64,000 nt of DNA. It comes from Phytophthora colocasiae (taxonomy: Eukaryota; Oomycota; Peronosporomycetes; Peronosporales; Peronosporaceae). Each line of letters begins with the position of its first letter. Positions within the stretch are counted from its first letter, which is position 1. The position numbers and the translations under genes were made by a program. The stretch covers positions 930,001-994,000 of the forward strand of contig JAGKQI010000091.1 of NCBI GenBank assembly GCA_018806915.1, in the 5' to 3' direction. Shown here one piece after another: positions 52,449 to 62,600 of the stretch. The notes under the pieces are model-generated. The model was not told where the DNA came from, did no database searches, and was given only the letters and a program-made list of their open reading frames with translations.

Positions 52449-54140
52449 ATGTCATCTACACATGGTAGATCGAGTGAGCGCGACTCTCCAAACCCGCGTC
52501 CGCGTAGAACGCCTCGAACGACTGTCAGGACGGCTCCTGATTCACTCCAGGGCCAACCGCAGGCAACCGCTAGGACGGCTCCTATTCCACAGAGCCAACC
52601 GCAAGCAACGGCTAGGACGGCTCCTATTCCACAGAGCCAACCGCAAGCAACGGCTAGGACGGCTCCTATTCCACAGAGCCAACCGCAAGCAACGGCTAGG
52701 ACGGCTCCTGATCCACAGGGCCAACCGCAAGCAACGGCTAGGACGACTCCTGATCCACAGGGTCAACCGCAAGCTACGAATATGTCGTCGGGACAAGCAG
52801 GCGCAGCATCAGACACGATGTCGATGCAACAGCTGTTAGTTTACTTAACGCAGCAGCAACAGTCATACCAAGCCCAGATGCAAACCCAGCTGCAAGCACA
52901 GATGCAGCAGGCCAACGCAAGATTCGAATATCTAGTTGCGTCCAGGGGTGAGCAGAGAAAGAAGGATCCGCCTATGTATGAAGGCAAATACGGCGAAGAT
53001 ATTGAGTTATGGATCTTCGCCACCGAGCAGTATTACGCAAGCAGACGCGAGTTGATGGAGGCAGATACATCGGATTTTGTGACGATGATCTCCAGCAACT
53101 TAGGCAAGTCAGTGTTGAATTGGTATCGCGCATTTATCGCAGAGTGTGAGGGTACGAACGTACAGCCCACATGGTCGCTCTTCAAGGGAAGACTCCGCAC
53201 TCGTTTCAGACCGAAGGACTTCGAATATGATCTTCGCGAGAGGATGTTTCGTCTCAAACAGAATGAGACCATCCATGATTACGTCTCGAAGTTTCAAGAC
53301 TTGCTATCACAGACAGAGTTGTCTATCAGCGAGTTGGAGAAGCGTTTCTTCTTTCAGAACGGTTTGCGAGAGGAGACAGCGAGGAAGATCAAGGAAGAGA
53401 GTCCTTCAACACTGCAAGATGCCATTGAGATTGCGTCGAATTTTGAGTTTGCACACTACTCGGGAAAACCCCCTAGAGCTCCTGCGAAAGGTTCGCAAGG
53501 ATCATCAAGCTCGGGGCATCGTGCGTCTAAGTCGAAGCAGAATTCAAAGAGCTCCGACAAGAAGAAAGGCAAGAGCGATGATTGGAAAAAGACAGCTACG
53601 TGCAGAAACTGTGGCAAGTTTGGCCACATTTCTCCAGATTGTACTCAGCCAAAACGTACTGAAGCCAATCGGTACATGCAGGGCGCAGTGTATGCGATCC
53701 TAGAGGCTGAAGCTCGAGCATTCAAGACGGATGACCAAGAGAGGCCCGTCACGATATTCATCGACAACGGCAGTAGCCTGAATGGCGTAACTGAGGAGTT
53801 GGTGAAGAAGCTTGAGTTGGATGTCACTGAAGGTGACATGATGCAAGTTGATCTCGGTTATGATCAAGTTGGGCATCGTCCACGTCGGACTGTAGAGATG
53901 TCTCTGCAGTTACCAGGGTTTCCTTTGACAACAGGAACATTCCAAGTCATGCCAGTTCCTGAAGGAAAGGATGTTGTTTTGGGCATGATGTGGCTGCGGG
54001 AGCAGAACCCTGATATCGACTGGAATACTGGACAGATTGCACCTCGCATCAACGCAGACTGTGCAGTTGAGACTGCCGAAGACTCGTCCAGCCCGTTGGG
54101 TGGCAGGACAACGCCGCGCCAGAGTTGCGCAGGCCCGTGA
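52449..54140 (+). CDS. chromovirus Gag-protease polyprotein
   Basis: 563 residues from ATG 52449. Residues 20-115 are a Gln/Pro/Ala repeat region. A Gln-rich coiled stretch (QQQQSYQAQMQTQLQAQMQQ) follows, then the Gag core (KDPPMYEGKYGEDIELWI to the SISELEKRFFFQNGL region) and a CCHC zinc knuckle (CRNCGKFGHISPDC) near residue 385. A retropepsin-like domain follows from about residue 430, with active-site triad Asp-Asn-Gly (IFIDNGSSLNGV) where Asp-Thr/Ser-Gly is usual, and a C-terminal flap/ILG-like VVLGMMWLREQNPDIDW. It overlaps pol by 104 nt. Confidence 0.9.
   Translation: MSSTHGRSSERDSPNPRPRRTPRTTVRTAPDSLQGQPQATARTAPIPQSQPQATARTAPIPQSQPQATARTAPIPQSQPQATARTAPDPQGQPQATARTTPDPQGQPQATNMSSGQAGAASDTMSMQQLLVYLTQQQQSYQAQMQTQLQAQMQQANARFEYLVASRGEQRKKDPPMYEGKYGEDIELWIFATEQYYASRRELMEADTSDFVTMISSNLGKSVLNWYRAFIAECEGTNVQPTWSLFKGRLRTRFRPKDFEYDLRERMFRLKQNETIHDYVSKFQDLLSQTELSISELEKRFFFQNGLREETARKIKEESPSTLQDAIEIASNFEFAHYSGKPPRAPAKGSQGSSSSGHRASKSKQNSKSSDKKKGKSDDWKKTATCRNCGKFGHISPDCTQPKRTEANRYMQGAVYAILEAEARAFKTDDQERPVTIFIDNGSSLNGVTEELVKKLELDVTEGDMMQVDLGYDQVGHRPRRTVEMSLQLPGFPLTTGTFQVMPVPEGKDVVLGMMWLREQNPDIDWNTGQIAPRINADCAVETAEDSSSPLGGRTTPRQSCAGP
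52553..52790 (+). repeat. tandem 48-bp repeat in gag
   Basis: About five units of 48 bp (ccaaccgcaagcaacggctagg... attccacagag) encode a 16-residue Gln-Pro-Ala-Thr-Arg-rich motif (QPQATARTAPIPQS). The middle units are nearly identical; the outer ones differ at a few bases. Confidence 0.9.
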
Positions 54141-57100
54141 GATCTTCAATTACTATCGGCAGCATGGCCACAACGGCCAGTTTGGGCGAACGAAGATTAT
54201 TTCGTCCAAACAGTTCCAGCAGATGTTGCGTAGGGACAAGGATATTGAGGCAGTGTTTGTCATCAATCCGCATGATTCGGAGAAGGCTGAACGCTTCAAG
54301 AGTCAAGGATGGGATGCTCTCAAGGATAATCCGGCGTATGAGACGCTACTGAAGTATGCGGATACGGTTTTTCGTACGGAACTTCCGAATGAGACACCGC
54401 CAGTACGGGAAGGAATTGAGCACGAGATTTTGCTCAAACCCGGTACTCAACCGATTTCGGTCAAACAATGGCGCCAAAGTCCTGATCAGAGAAAAACGAT
54501 TCAGGAATGGACCAAAGAGATGGTTCAGGCTGGCATCATTCGACCGAGTACGTCAGCATTTTGTGCACCGACTTTCTGTGTGAAGAAACCAGTCGGATGG
54601 CGTATTGTGCACGATTATCGTCTATTGAACTTGGCGACGATTTTACCAGCTATTCCTATGCCTCGCAAGGAAGATACCTTTGATGCGATGGCCGGTAGCT
54701 ATTGGTATTCGTGCATGGACTTACTTTGGGGTTATTACCAAGTGAAGTTACGAGAAGCAGATATACCTTTCACTGCTTTCTCGACCCCAGATGGTCTATT
54801 TGAATATCTCGTCACACCCATGGGGCTCAGTGGTAGCCCAGGAACCTTTAATCGACTGCTTCAAAAGGTTTTCAGGAATTTGAGTGATGTGGCGAAGATA
54901 TACTTCGATGATATCTACGTATACACGAAGGGTGAAGATGTGAACGACCACATCGCAGCACTGGACAGGGTATTGAAGCGATGTGAAGAGCAGAAGCTCT
55001 ACATCAAACTGTCCAAATGTCAATTCTGCGTGGAGGAGATTCCATGCTTAGGCGACTTCGTCGGACGCAAGGGCGTTCGTATGGACCCAGATAAGGTGAA
55101 GATTATCGCCGAGTGGCCAGTCCCCAAGACCAAGAAGCAAATGGAGAGCTTCCTGGGGACAACGGTTTACGTTTCGAGATTTTGCAAGGATTTTGCGCAG
55201 TTTGCAGGTCCTTTGCATGAATGTATCAAGGGAAAACGTTCTCGTGATGCTATCGAACTCGATGAGAACCAATTACGCTGTTTTGACGAGCTTAAGAAGC
55301 GCTTGTCATCACCTCCGGTTCTCAGTCTTCCTGATTTCTCCAAACCTTTCGGAATTCGGATGGACGCCTCAAATTTCGCAATTGGGGGAGTCTTATTTCA
55401 AAAGGAGGGAGGGTTGGAACATCCAATAGCCTATACGGGCAGAAAGATGAAGCCAGCAGAACTGAATTATCCAGTTCGCGAACAGGAACTACTCGCTATT
55501 ATGCATGCGTTGAAGACATGGCGCGTGTATCTTCTCGACAAACCATTCCTGGTGGAAACAGATCACAAGAGCATTGAGATGATTCTCACGCAGAAGACGA
55601 CGAATCGACGCATTGCGCGGTGGTTCAACGAACTTGCGGAGTTTCAGCCTCTGTTCAAGTGGATTCCAGGAGAGACAAATGTAGTCGCCGATGCGATGTC
55701 GAGAAATCCTGAGTTCGAGCATAAGGCAGCGCAAGTGAGCCTGAAGGAACTTCTTGATACGGCTCAAAACCGTGAAATTGTGGCTACCATGTTCGAGAAC
55801 AATATGACCGTGGCACAGTCCGCAGTGAAGATGTACTCGTGGAACAAGGACTTGCAGGGACTTGTCAAGAAGCTAAAGCTTGGAGACAAGGTTCCGCATT
55901 ACTCGCTAGATCATGGCGTGCTGTATTATCAGACGCGTGAAGATGAGAGTCCTAGATTGTACATTTCTGATGACGAAGATCTGAAGAATCGAGTCATTTG
56001 TGAGAACCACGATGCAGTAACGGCAGGCCACCCAGGGTATTACAAGACCTATGTCGCAGTACGTGAGAAGTACTATTGGCCGAAGATGATGAAGTATATC
56101 CAGCGCTATGTGAACACTTGTGAAATGTGTCAGCGCAACAAAGCGAGGCAGGTGAAGCCTCCCGGATTACTTCAACCGCTGGAGATACCACGAGGTAGAT
56201 GGGTCGACATTTCAATGGATTTCATTGTGTCTCTACCTCCCAGCAAGGATGGTTTGAATGCCATCATGGTCATTGTGGATCGATTGACCAAGCGTGCAAA
56301 GTTTATTGCTACGCAGACGACAGACAGCGCAGAGGATATTGCGAATGTTTTCATGAAGAGTTATGTAAGAGATCATGGCCTTCCGAAGACGATTGTGTCT
56401 GATCGTGACTCCAAATTTACGTCTAAGTTTTGGCAGGCTGTTATCACTGCTATGGGAACGCAGCATAACCTGTCATCGGCATTTAGGCCGCAGACGGATG
56501 GACAAACGGAACGTACAAACCGTTTTATCGGAGATTATCTTCGAGGTGTTATCAACCCAGCCCAGAATGATTGGGATGAGTTTCTTCATTTGGCAGAGTT
56601 CGCCTATAATCGGCGATTGCATGCTACGATTGGCATGTCACCATTTGAAGCGGATCTAGGATATATTCCATATATGCCCGACGATATCGCGGCAGATCCG
56701 GAGTTTAAGAAGTTGGAGAAAGCAGCAAAAGAGTTTCTACTCCGACAGGAAGCCTTCCTCAAGGTCGCGCAAGACCGTATGAGTGAAGCACAGGAGCGCA
56801 TGAAGCATTATTACGACAGGAACAGACTTGTCCAAGACTTCAAAATTGGCGACATGGTGCTACTAGATGGAAAGAATTTGGATATCTGTCATAAGGGGTA
56901 CGCACAGTCGAAGAAGTTAGCTCCGAGGTTCATTGGACCATTCCCGGTCCAAAAGAAGGTATCTCGAGACTTGTATGAGTTGGGATTATCGAAGAACCTG
57001 AAGTTGCATCCAGTTTTCCATACATCACTGTTGAAGCCGTACCGCAAAGACCCGAAGCGCAGGCAAAAGGTGAACAAGGTTGTGTTAGCCGATGGAACTG

Positions 57101-57282
57101 AAGGGCAACTGGTCGAAGCCGTGATTAACCATCGTAAGTACAAGGGGAAGCCGCAGTACAAGGTTTGGTGGTTAGGCGAGACCAAGAAGGAGGCCACATG
57201 GGAACCTGTTGAGAATCTGAAACAGATCCCTGGTCTCATCGACCTCTATTGGAAGTCCAAGAAGAGAGAGAATCCCTTCTAG
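54037..57282 (+). CDS. chromovirus Pol: reverse transcriptase, RNase H, integrase, chromodomain
   Basis: The frame is +1 relative to gag, open from 54037, without its own ATG before the RT, so a +1 frameshift in 54037-54140 is inferred. RT has PTFCVKKPVGWRIVHDYR, MDLLWGYYQVKLREADIPFT and the catalytic YFDDIYVYT. RNase H has FGIRMDASNFAIGGVLFQ. Integrase has an HHCC finger (HDAVTAGHPG then CEMCQRNK) and the DDE core (DISMDFIVSLP, IVSDRDSKFTSKFW, FRPQTDGQTERTNRFI). A GPY/F-type region (PRFIGPFPV) follows. The C-terminal 60 residues are a chromodomain (YKVWWLGETKKEATWEPVE) that may steer integration to marked chromatin. No stop or frameshift was seen in 1081 codons. Confidence 0.95.
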   Translation: MHLASTQTVQLRLPKTRPARWVAGQRRARVAQAREIFNYYRQHGHNGQFGRTKIISSKQFQQMLRRDKDIEAVFVINPHDSEKAERFKSQGWDALKDNPAYETLLKYADTVFRTELPNETPPVREGIEHEILLKPGTQPISVKQWRQSPDQRKTIQEWTKEMVQAGIIRPSTSAFCAPTFCVKKPVGWRIVHDYRLLNLATILPAIPMPRKEDTFDAMAGSYWYSCMDLLWGYYQVKLREADIPFTAFSTPDGLFEYLVTPMGLSGSPGTFNRLLQKVFRNLSDVAKIYFDDIYVYTKGEDVNDHIAALDRVLKRCEEQKLYIKLSKCQFCVEEIPCLGDFVGRKGVRMDPDKVKIIAEWPVPKTKKQMESFLGTTVYVSRFCKDFAQFAGPLHECIKGKRSRDAIELDENQLRCFDELKKRLSSPPVLSLPDFSKPFGIRMDASNFAIGGVLFQKEGGLEHPIAYTGRKMKPAELNYPVREQELLAIMHALKTWRVYLLDKPFLVETDHKSIEMILTQKTTNRRIARWFNELAEFQPLFKWIPGETNVVADAMSRNPEFEHKAAQVSLKELLDTAQNREIVATMFENNMTVAQSAVKMYSWNKDLQGLVKKLKLGDKVPHYSLDHGVLYYQTREDESPRLYISDDEDLKNRVICENHDAVTAGHPGYYKTYVAVREKYYWPKMMKYIQRYVNTCEMCQRNKARQVKPPGLLQPLEIPRGRWVDISMDFIVSLPPSKDGLNAIMVIVDRLTKRAKFIATQTTDSAEDIANVFMKSYVRDHGLPKTIVSDRDSKFTSKFWQAVITAMGTQHNLSSAFRPQTDGQTERTNRFIGDYLRGVINPAQNDWDEFLHLAEFAYNRRLHATIGMSPFEADLGYIPYMPDDIAADPEFKKLEKAAKEFLLRQEAFLKVAQDRMSEAQERMKHYYDRNRLVQDFKIGDMVLLDGKNLDICHKGYAQSKKLAPRFIGPFPVQKKVSRDLYELGLSKNLKLHPVFHTSLLKPYRKDPKRRQKVNKVVLADGTEGQLVEAVINHRKYKGKPQYKVWWLGETKKEATWEPVENLKQIPGLIDLYWKSKKRENPF

Positions 57283-57310
57283 GGGGAGGCTCTTTCTCGA
57301 AGGGAGGTCA

Positions 57311-57820
57311 TGTGACGGAATGCTGTCGATAGCACTCCGTCGGCATTGAAGTGCAAGTTGATGCACTGTAGTGCAATCTACATATCTCTACATGTACCCA
57401 CTTTGTGATTGGCTAAAACTAGATTCTGGTAATATGCCATTGTGGTTTACGCCATTCAGCTGAGACATTGAGAGAGTCTCATTGGCTGAAATTCGAGAAG
57501 GTTCTCGAAGCTTGATTATGGGACGCCCAGGAGTCAAGTCAACATTGCTACGTGGAAGTTTATAGGAAAATCATTGGTAGATAGCCAAATCAGAAGATAG
57601 GAAAAGATAGGCTCTAGGATACACTCTACTGGATTTTTGAGAGAGCTCTGTGAGCCACCAGTTAGCTTAGGACCGTAAGAGCCTTCCTCATTTCAATTCA
57701 CTTTTCAATTTACCAACAACCTCTCAGTGGCCCACCAACTGGTCACGCCTCCCTGGGTCTTCGCTCCGCCGTCCAAGTCCGGTCTCCGCTTCCTCGCCCC
57801 CGCGCGCCTACTGTGTTACA
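57311..57820 (+). repeat. 3' LTR of the intact chromovirus
   Basis: 510 bp, no difference from 51454-51963 found by eye. Confidence 0.95.
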
Positions 57821-58112
57821 GTTTATCCGTGTCCATCGTCTCCCAACGAGCCGCCCTCTCCTCTCCGTCTTCTGTTTCAGTGTCTTTCACGGGGATATCA
57901 TCAACTATCTCATCGACAACACGCAGTGATCTTCCAGTGATGCCATTGCGATCGCTCGTGGAGTCCAAGAGCGAAGTGCTCGAAACTACCGCATCTGGCG
58001 ATTCTACCATCGAGATACCGGACTTGCGGACGGCGTCTGCGGCTGAAGCCATGCCGCTTGAGAGTAGAGTGGTCGTAGTAGCAGCAATGAGGAGAGCACA
58101 AGCTAGACGCAT
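57821..58112 (-). pseudogene. RXLR-dEER effector gene, 5' part
   Basis: ATG 58112 starts a signal peptide of about 24-27 residues (MRLACALLIAATTTTLLSSG then MASA). The translocation motifs follow at the usual spacing: RSLR at residues 61-64 and EER at 84-86 within an acidic stretch. About 12 residues later the frame meets the chromovirus LTR at 57820. RXLR effectors are secreted and enter plant cells to suppress immunity. Here the coding sequence is cut, and the effector core lies 6.4 kb away at 51282-51453. An initiator-like motif lies about 65 bp upstream. Confidence 0.9.
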
Positions 58113-58174
58113 GGCGAACGGTTTTTCGAGTGTTTTCCTTGATTCGAAGTGAACACTGCTAGGTTCTTGGCAAC

Positions 58175-58191
58175 TTGAGAATGAGAATGAG
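58175..58191 (-). promoter_or_regulatory. initiator-like element of the RXLR gene
   Basis: On the minus strand CTCATTCTCATTCTCAA resembles the oomycete initiator, about 63-79 bp upstream of the ATG at 58112. CATTCTC is present twice. Confidence 0.55.
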
Positions 58192-58629
58192 GTGTTGGTC
58201 GAATTTACATGACCAATAAAGGATGCTAGTAGGAAAGGAAATTGAAGTTGATTAACTGGTTATCCTGGTTGCTACTACTTGGCTTGACTATTGAATTCTG
58301 AAGGTTTTTGATTGTGATTGTGAATTGTTTGTGCAGCGGGGCTGCGTAGGTGTGCACGGCACAGAGGAAGTTTAGTTGACTCGTAGAGTCCTGCTTGCAA
58401 GGCACTAGCCTTCGGTTCTATACAAGAACCAAGTAGTCCACTAAATACGGGACTCACAGAGTCAGTGTCCCTATAACAAAGGACTAACACTAACTATGTA
58501 AAATGCAAACTGATTTTTATTGACTTTATTGCCCTAATCCTAAATGTAACGGATTTAGTATCTAACATACTAAATCCTAATCAAAATGCAACGTGAGGCT
58601 CTGAGGCCATCTACGTATCTACTCGTGTG

Positions 58630-58720
58630 TGCCACACCATTATGTACCCACATAAATGTATCATGAGTGTCACACACTATTATGTACCCACATAAATGTA
58701 TCCACGTGTGTCACACACCA
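58630..58720. repeat. short tandem repeat in the LTR, 40-bp period
   Basis: tatgtacccacataaatgta occurs at 58641 and 58681 with similar flanks (gtgtcacacac). A 11-bp-arm hairpin (ggatttagtat / atactaaatcc) lies just left, near 58550-58577. Confidence 0.8.
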
Positions 58721-59616
58721 ACGAGAAACATTCGTGTAACATCCCCGTTACACTCTCCCCCACCAAGATTCCGGATACCGTATCCGGAAAGTGTAAACAC
58801 ACGACGCGATTATCGGCCGATGGCCACGGCACCTTGCCTTGCGCGGACGGCGCTGTCTCTCGTGCGTGTTACACGCCTCCGTACGCGATGCCACTTGGTA
58901 CACACTTGGGCCCAATGCTTACCAAGCATAGGAGCCTACTGGCTCGAGTCAAGGGGCTCTACGGGCATGGAAAGAAGGCCACAGGTGGCGTATCTATGAT
59001 ACTACTGGATCAGTGATCCACAGGGCAAGCCTTCCAAGCTACCAACGGTTCCACGAACCACACAGCAGTGGGGCCCACTCGCTTCACAGTTAATGTGACC
59101 CTCGGATGAGCACTGTGTGCAGGGCTTGATGCCCAAGTTGTCCTTGAAGCAGGCGCAAGCGCCACTATGTGTCACAGACACTGTGTCTTGTGAATACACG
59201 TGCTCAGCACAGTCGTAGACACGACAACGAGCACCAGACAGCTAAGCTGTCGCTCAGGAGGAGCTTACCTACCTCCTACTGCTATGCAGCATGCGGGGTC
59301 CAATGCATTGGCATCCCTGGCATCCACAGTGCCTCACGACATAGTCATACCCATTGAACGCTTCTAGCGTCAGGTGATCGGATAGAATCCGTTTCCATCA
59401 CCACTTGTCGCTTAGACCGAACGTCATTAAGACGGTTGTTCATCACGAACCATCTTCGCTTCATGATCGCGAAGCTCCGGGCCATAGGCCAGTGTTGTTA
59501 AAGGGTCATAGACCCTTGAAACACGCGCGCGAGGCGCATGTAGCTCTACTGCACTTGCAGTTTGAGCATTCGATGCCATGTCGACGGCACCGACGTGCTC
59601 GCTGCAAGTATTGCAG

Positions 59617-62600
59617 CTACGGGTCAGAGCCTGAGCTCAGCAACGACCCTGTGGACCCCACCTTAGTGGGAGGTGCTTGGCACCCGGCGACTCCGTCGCA
59701 CCCCATCGGGCGGTCTGACACCGGGTGTGCCCGATCATACGCGTCAACGACGTCGGGGCAATCCTGCCGTAGTGGCACCTCAAACTCCCACGAGTTCTGT
59801 GAGTGAGGGTAACCTCGCCACTTCACCAGATACTGGTTGTGACCTCGGCGACGACGCCGCGCCATCAGGCGATCCACGTGATAGTGAAGCTCACCTTGCA
59901 CATCGAGCAGAGCAGGAGGAGGACGAGCGGTCGATGGGTTCTCGCGCTGCGAGTGTAGACGCGCTGCATTTCTTGCAGACCCGCGTGGGCTCGGTGAAGG
60001 AGCACGACCACCACGTCGGTCATCCGACCCATCGCTTAGCGACTGGTCTCGAGGAGACCTAGAGTCGCGGGGACCGGTCTGAGTCGCCTCTGGTGCTGCA
60101 TCAGCGGGTCTATGACCTCGAGCATCACGTTGCTCCGGATCGACAAGACCTGTTGGTTCGGATGCAACCACCTGTGGCTCTGCCACCTGCTGCCGTGCAG
60201 CCTTCGTCCGACCCGGCGCCAGCGCCTCAGAACTCACAAGAGCAGGGTCCCGATATGGCTTAAGCAAGCCCACGTAGAACACAGAATGTGTTCGCATACG
60301 CTTTGGCAAGTCAAGCGTGTATGCCAGGCCCTTCTTGGCCACGACCGTGAACGGTCCAATGAAGCGCGGCCGCAACTTCGTCTTGAAGACGGCCGACACT
60401 GCGTGTGTAGGCAGGTTCTTAGCGTTTAATAAAACGTGGTCACCGACCTTGAACTCCCACATGTTGCTTCTGCCTTTGGCATCAGCTTGTTCCTTTTGAA
60501 CATCTTGGCTTTCAGCCATTGCGTCACGCACACGGCGTAAGACGCTAAGCCTCATCGAGAGGAAGTCATCGACTTGCTTGCGAACAGCAAGGGGGCTGAC
60601 ATCAGCAAGCTCGGAGTCGAGCGACGGCACAGCCTCTCCCCCACCAAGCCCAAGGCTACCGCGTGGCGGAGTGAGCGGGACGCGCGGATGCGCAAGGCCG
60701 TTCACGTAGAACGGGGTGAAGCCTGTCGAGGCATGCACCGCGTTGTTCATTGAGAACTCAACGAGAGGGAGCATAGCGCTCCAACGCTTCGGCGTTTCAG
60801 CGCATACGCTGCGGAGGATGTCCTCCAGGACGCGGTTCACGCGTTCAGTCTGACCGTCGGTCTGCGGATGATCCGCCGTGGACATGTCCAGTCGAGTGCC
60901 AAGCACTTTGAAGACGGACGTCCAGAAGTGACCCGTGAAACGGGGGTCTCGATCCGGAGACAATGGTCTCTGGCAGCCCATGCTGACGGAAGACCCGATC
61001 GATAAAGATCGTCGCTGTACCAGCGCCATCGACGGTGTCCGGCACAGCCGCCAGGTGAGCCATCTTGCTCAGACGGTCAACGAAGACCACAACGCCCGTG
61101 TTGCCTGCCGTATCCTTCGGCAGGCCAAACACGAAGTCCATACTCATGGACTGCCAACACCCAGAGGGTACAGGCAAGCTCGCCAAAGGCGCTGCCGCAT
61201 GCGGCGAGGGTTTAACCCGCTGACACGTCTCGCACGTGTGCACATATGTGCTGACCCACTTGTACATCTTCGGCCACCAGTACATGGAGCTCACCGAGCC
61301 GTAGGTCTTCTCGCGACCGAGGTGGCCGCTTGTGGGCGTGTCGTGGGCCTCATAGAGGATACGATACTTCAGGTCCTCATCGTGAGGAACCACCACACGT
61401 GGTGGGTCATCCTGACCCGTGCTGTAGTACAGTAGACCGCCTCCCAGGCTATAGCGTTGGAGTCTCGCCTTTAGGCGTCGTGACAGAGTCACCTTTGAGT
61501 CCTTAAACTCATCGCTCCCTAGAGCTTGAAGCAGCGCGACACAAGAGTCGTCCTGAGCGTACGCTGCTCGAACCATGTCCGTCACGGACGACGTCACCGA
61601 GGTGACATGAGATAACTCATAGTCCGGGCGACGTGATAACGCGTCAGCGAGGACGTTCTGCCTTCCAGGCTTGTACTTCACCTCGAAGTTATACTCCGCA
61701 AAAGAAGGAGAGCCATCGGGCCATCCTCTGCGAGAGGTAGAGGCGACTGCGTCGCTGTGCGTAGTGACGCATGATCCGTGTAGATCACAAACGGCTTGGA
61801 GCCGAGCAGGTGAACCCTGAATTTGACGAGAGCGTACTTCATCGCAAGTAGCTCCTTGTCATGAACTGGATAGTTCTTCTCAGCAGCCTTGAGCTGCCGA
61901 GACTCAAACGCAATGACGCGTTCGCGCCCGTCGGCGTCCGCTTGTAGCAAAGCACTGCCGATGGCAAAGTCCGAGGCGTCACAGACGACGATGAACGGAC
62001 GATCGGGGTCTGGTAACGCCAGTATCGGTGCCTGAAGCAGGCTATCCTTGATACGAGTGAACGCACTCTCGTGCTCAGCACGCCATACCCATTCGGCATC
62101 CTTCTTAAGGAGATCCGACAGTGGCCGAGCCAACTCAGCGTAGTTCTCGCTGTACTTGTGCAAGTAGTTGGCCAAGCCCAGCCACTTACGCAAGTCCTTC
62201 TGGTTCAAGGGAACCGGCCAGTCCACAATGGCCTTGACTTTTGCTGGATCAGCACGAAGGCCATGCTTCCCAATGAAGCACCCTAGGAAAGGGATTTCTT
62301 CCGCGCCAACGACGCACTTGTCCGCGTTGGCGTACAACTTGTTGGTGCGCATGCACTCGAGCACTGCTCTCACGTGTTCCACGTGTACCTCGACATCAGT
62401 CTTCCCGTGCTCAGCACGACTGTGGACGAACACATCGTCAAAGTACGTCTGTGCGAATGCCCGTAGGGCCTGAACAACTGCGTCACTAGACGATTGAACG
62501 TTGCAGGCGCATTCGACAGCCCTTGGGGCATGACGAGCCACTCCCAGAGCATACCGCTCGGGGTGCTCACCGCTGTAAGCGGAATATCACTGGCTCGCAT

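Larger units (their letters stand above)
51454..57820 (+). mobile_element. intact-looking Ty3/gypsy chromovirus inserted in an RXLR effector gene
   Basis: Two 510-bp LTRs (51454-51963 and 57311-57820), TG...CA ends, identical by eye. A 5-bp target duplication gttta flanks it (51449-51453 and 57821-57825). A purine tract (tagggggagg, then cgaagggaggtca) precedes the 3' LTR. Gag and pol ORFs are uninterrupted and overlap. Length is 6367 bp. It is the only retroelement in the window with complete coding capacity, so it may still be active. Confidence 0.95.

Noticed and set aside
58753..59616. Extra ORF between pol and the 3' LTR of the second chromovirus
   Set aside because: Only short frames in several registers, none with a known domain; treated as 3' non-coding sequence.
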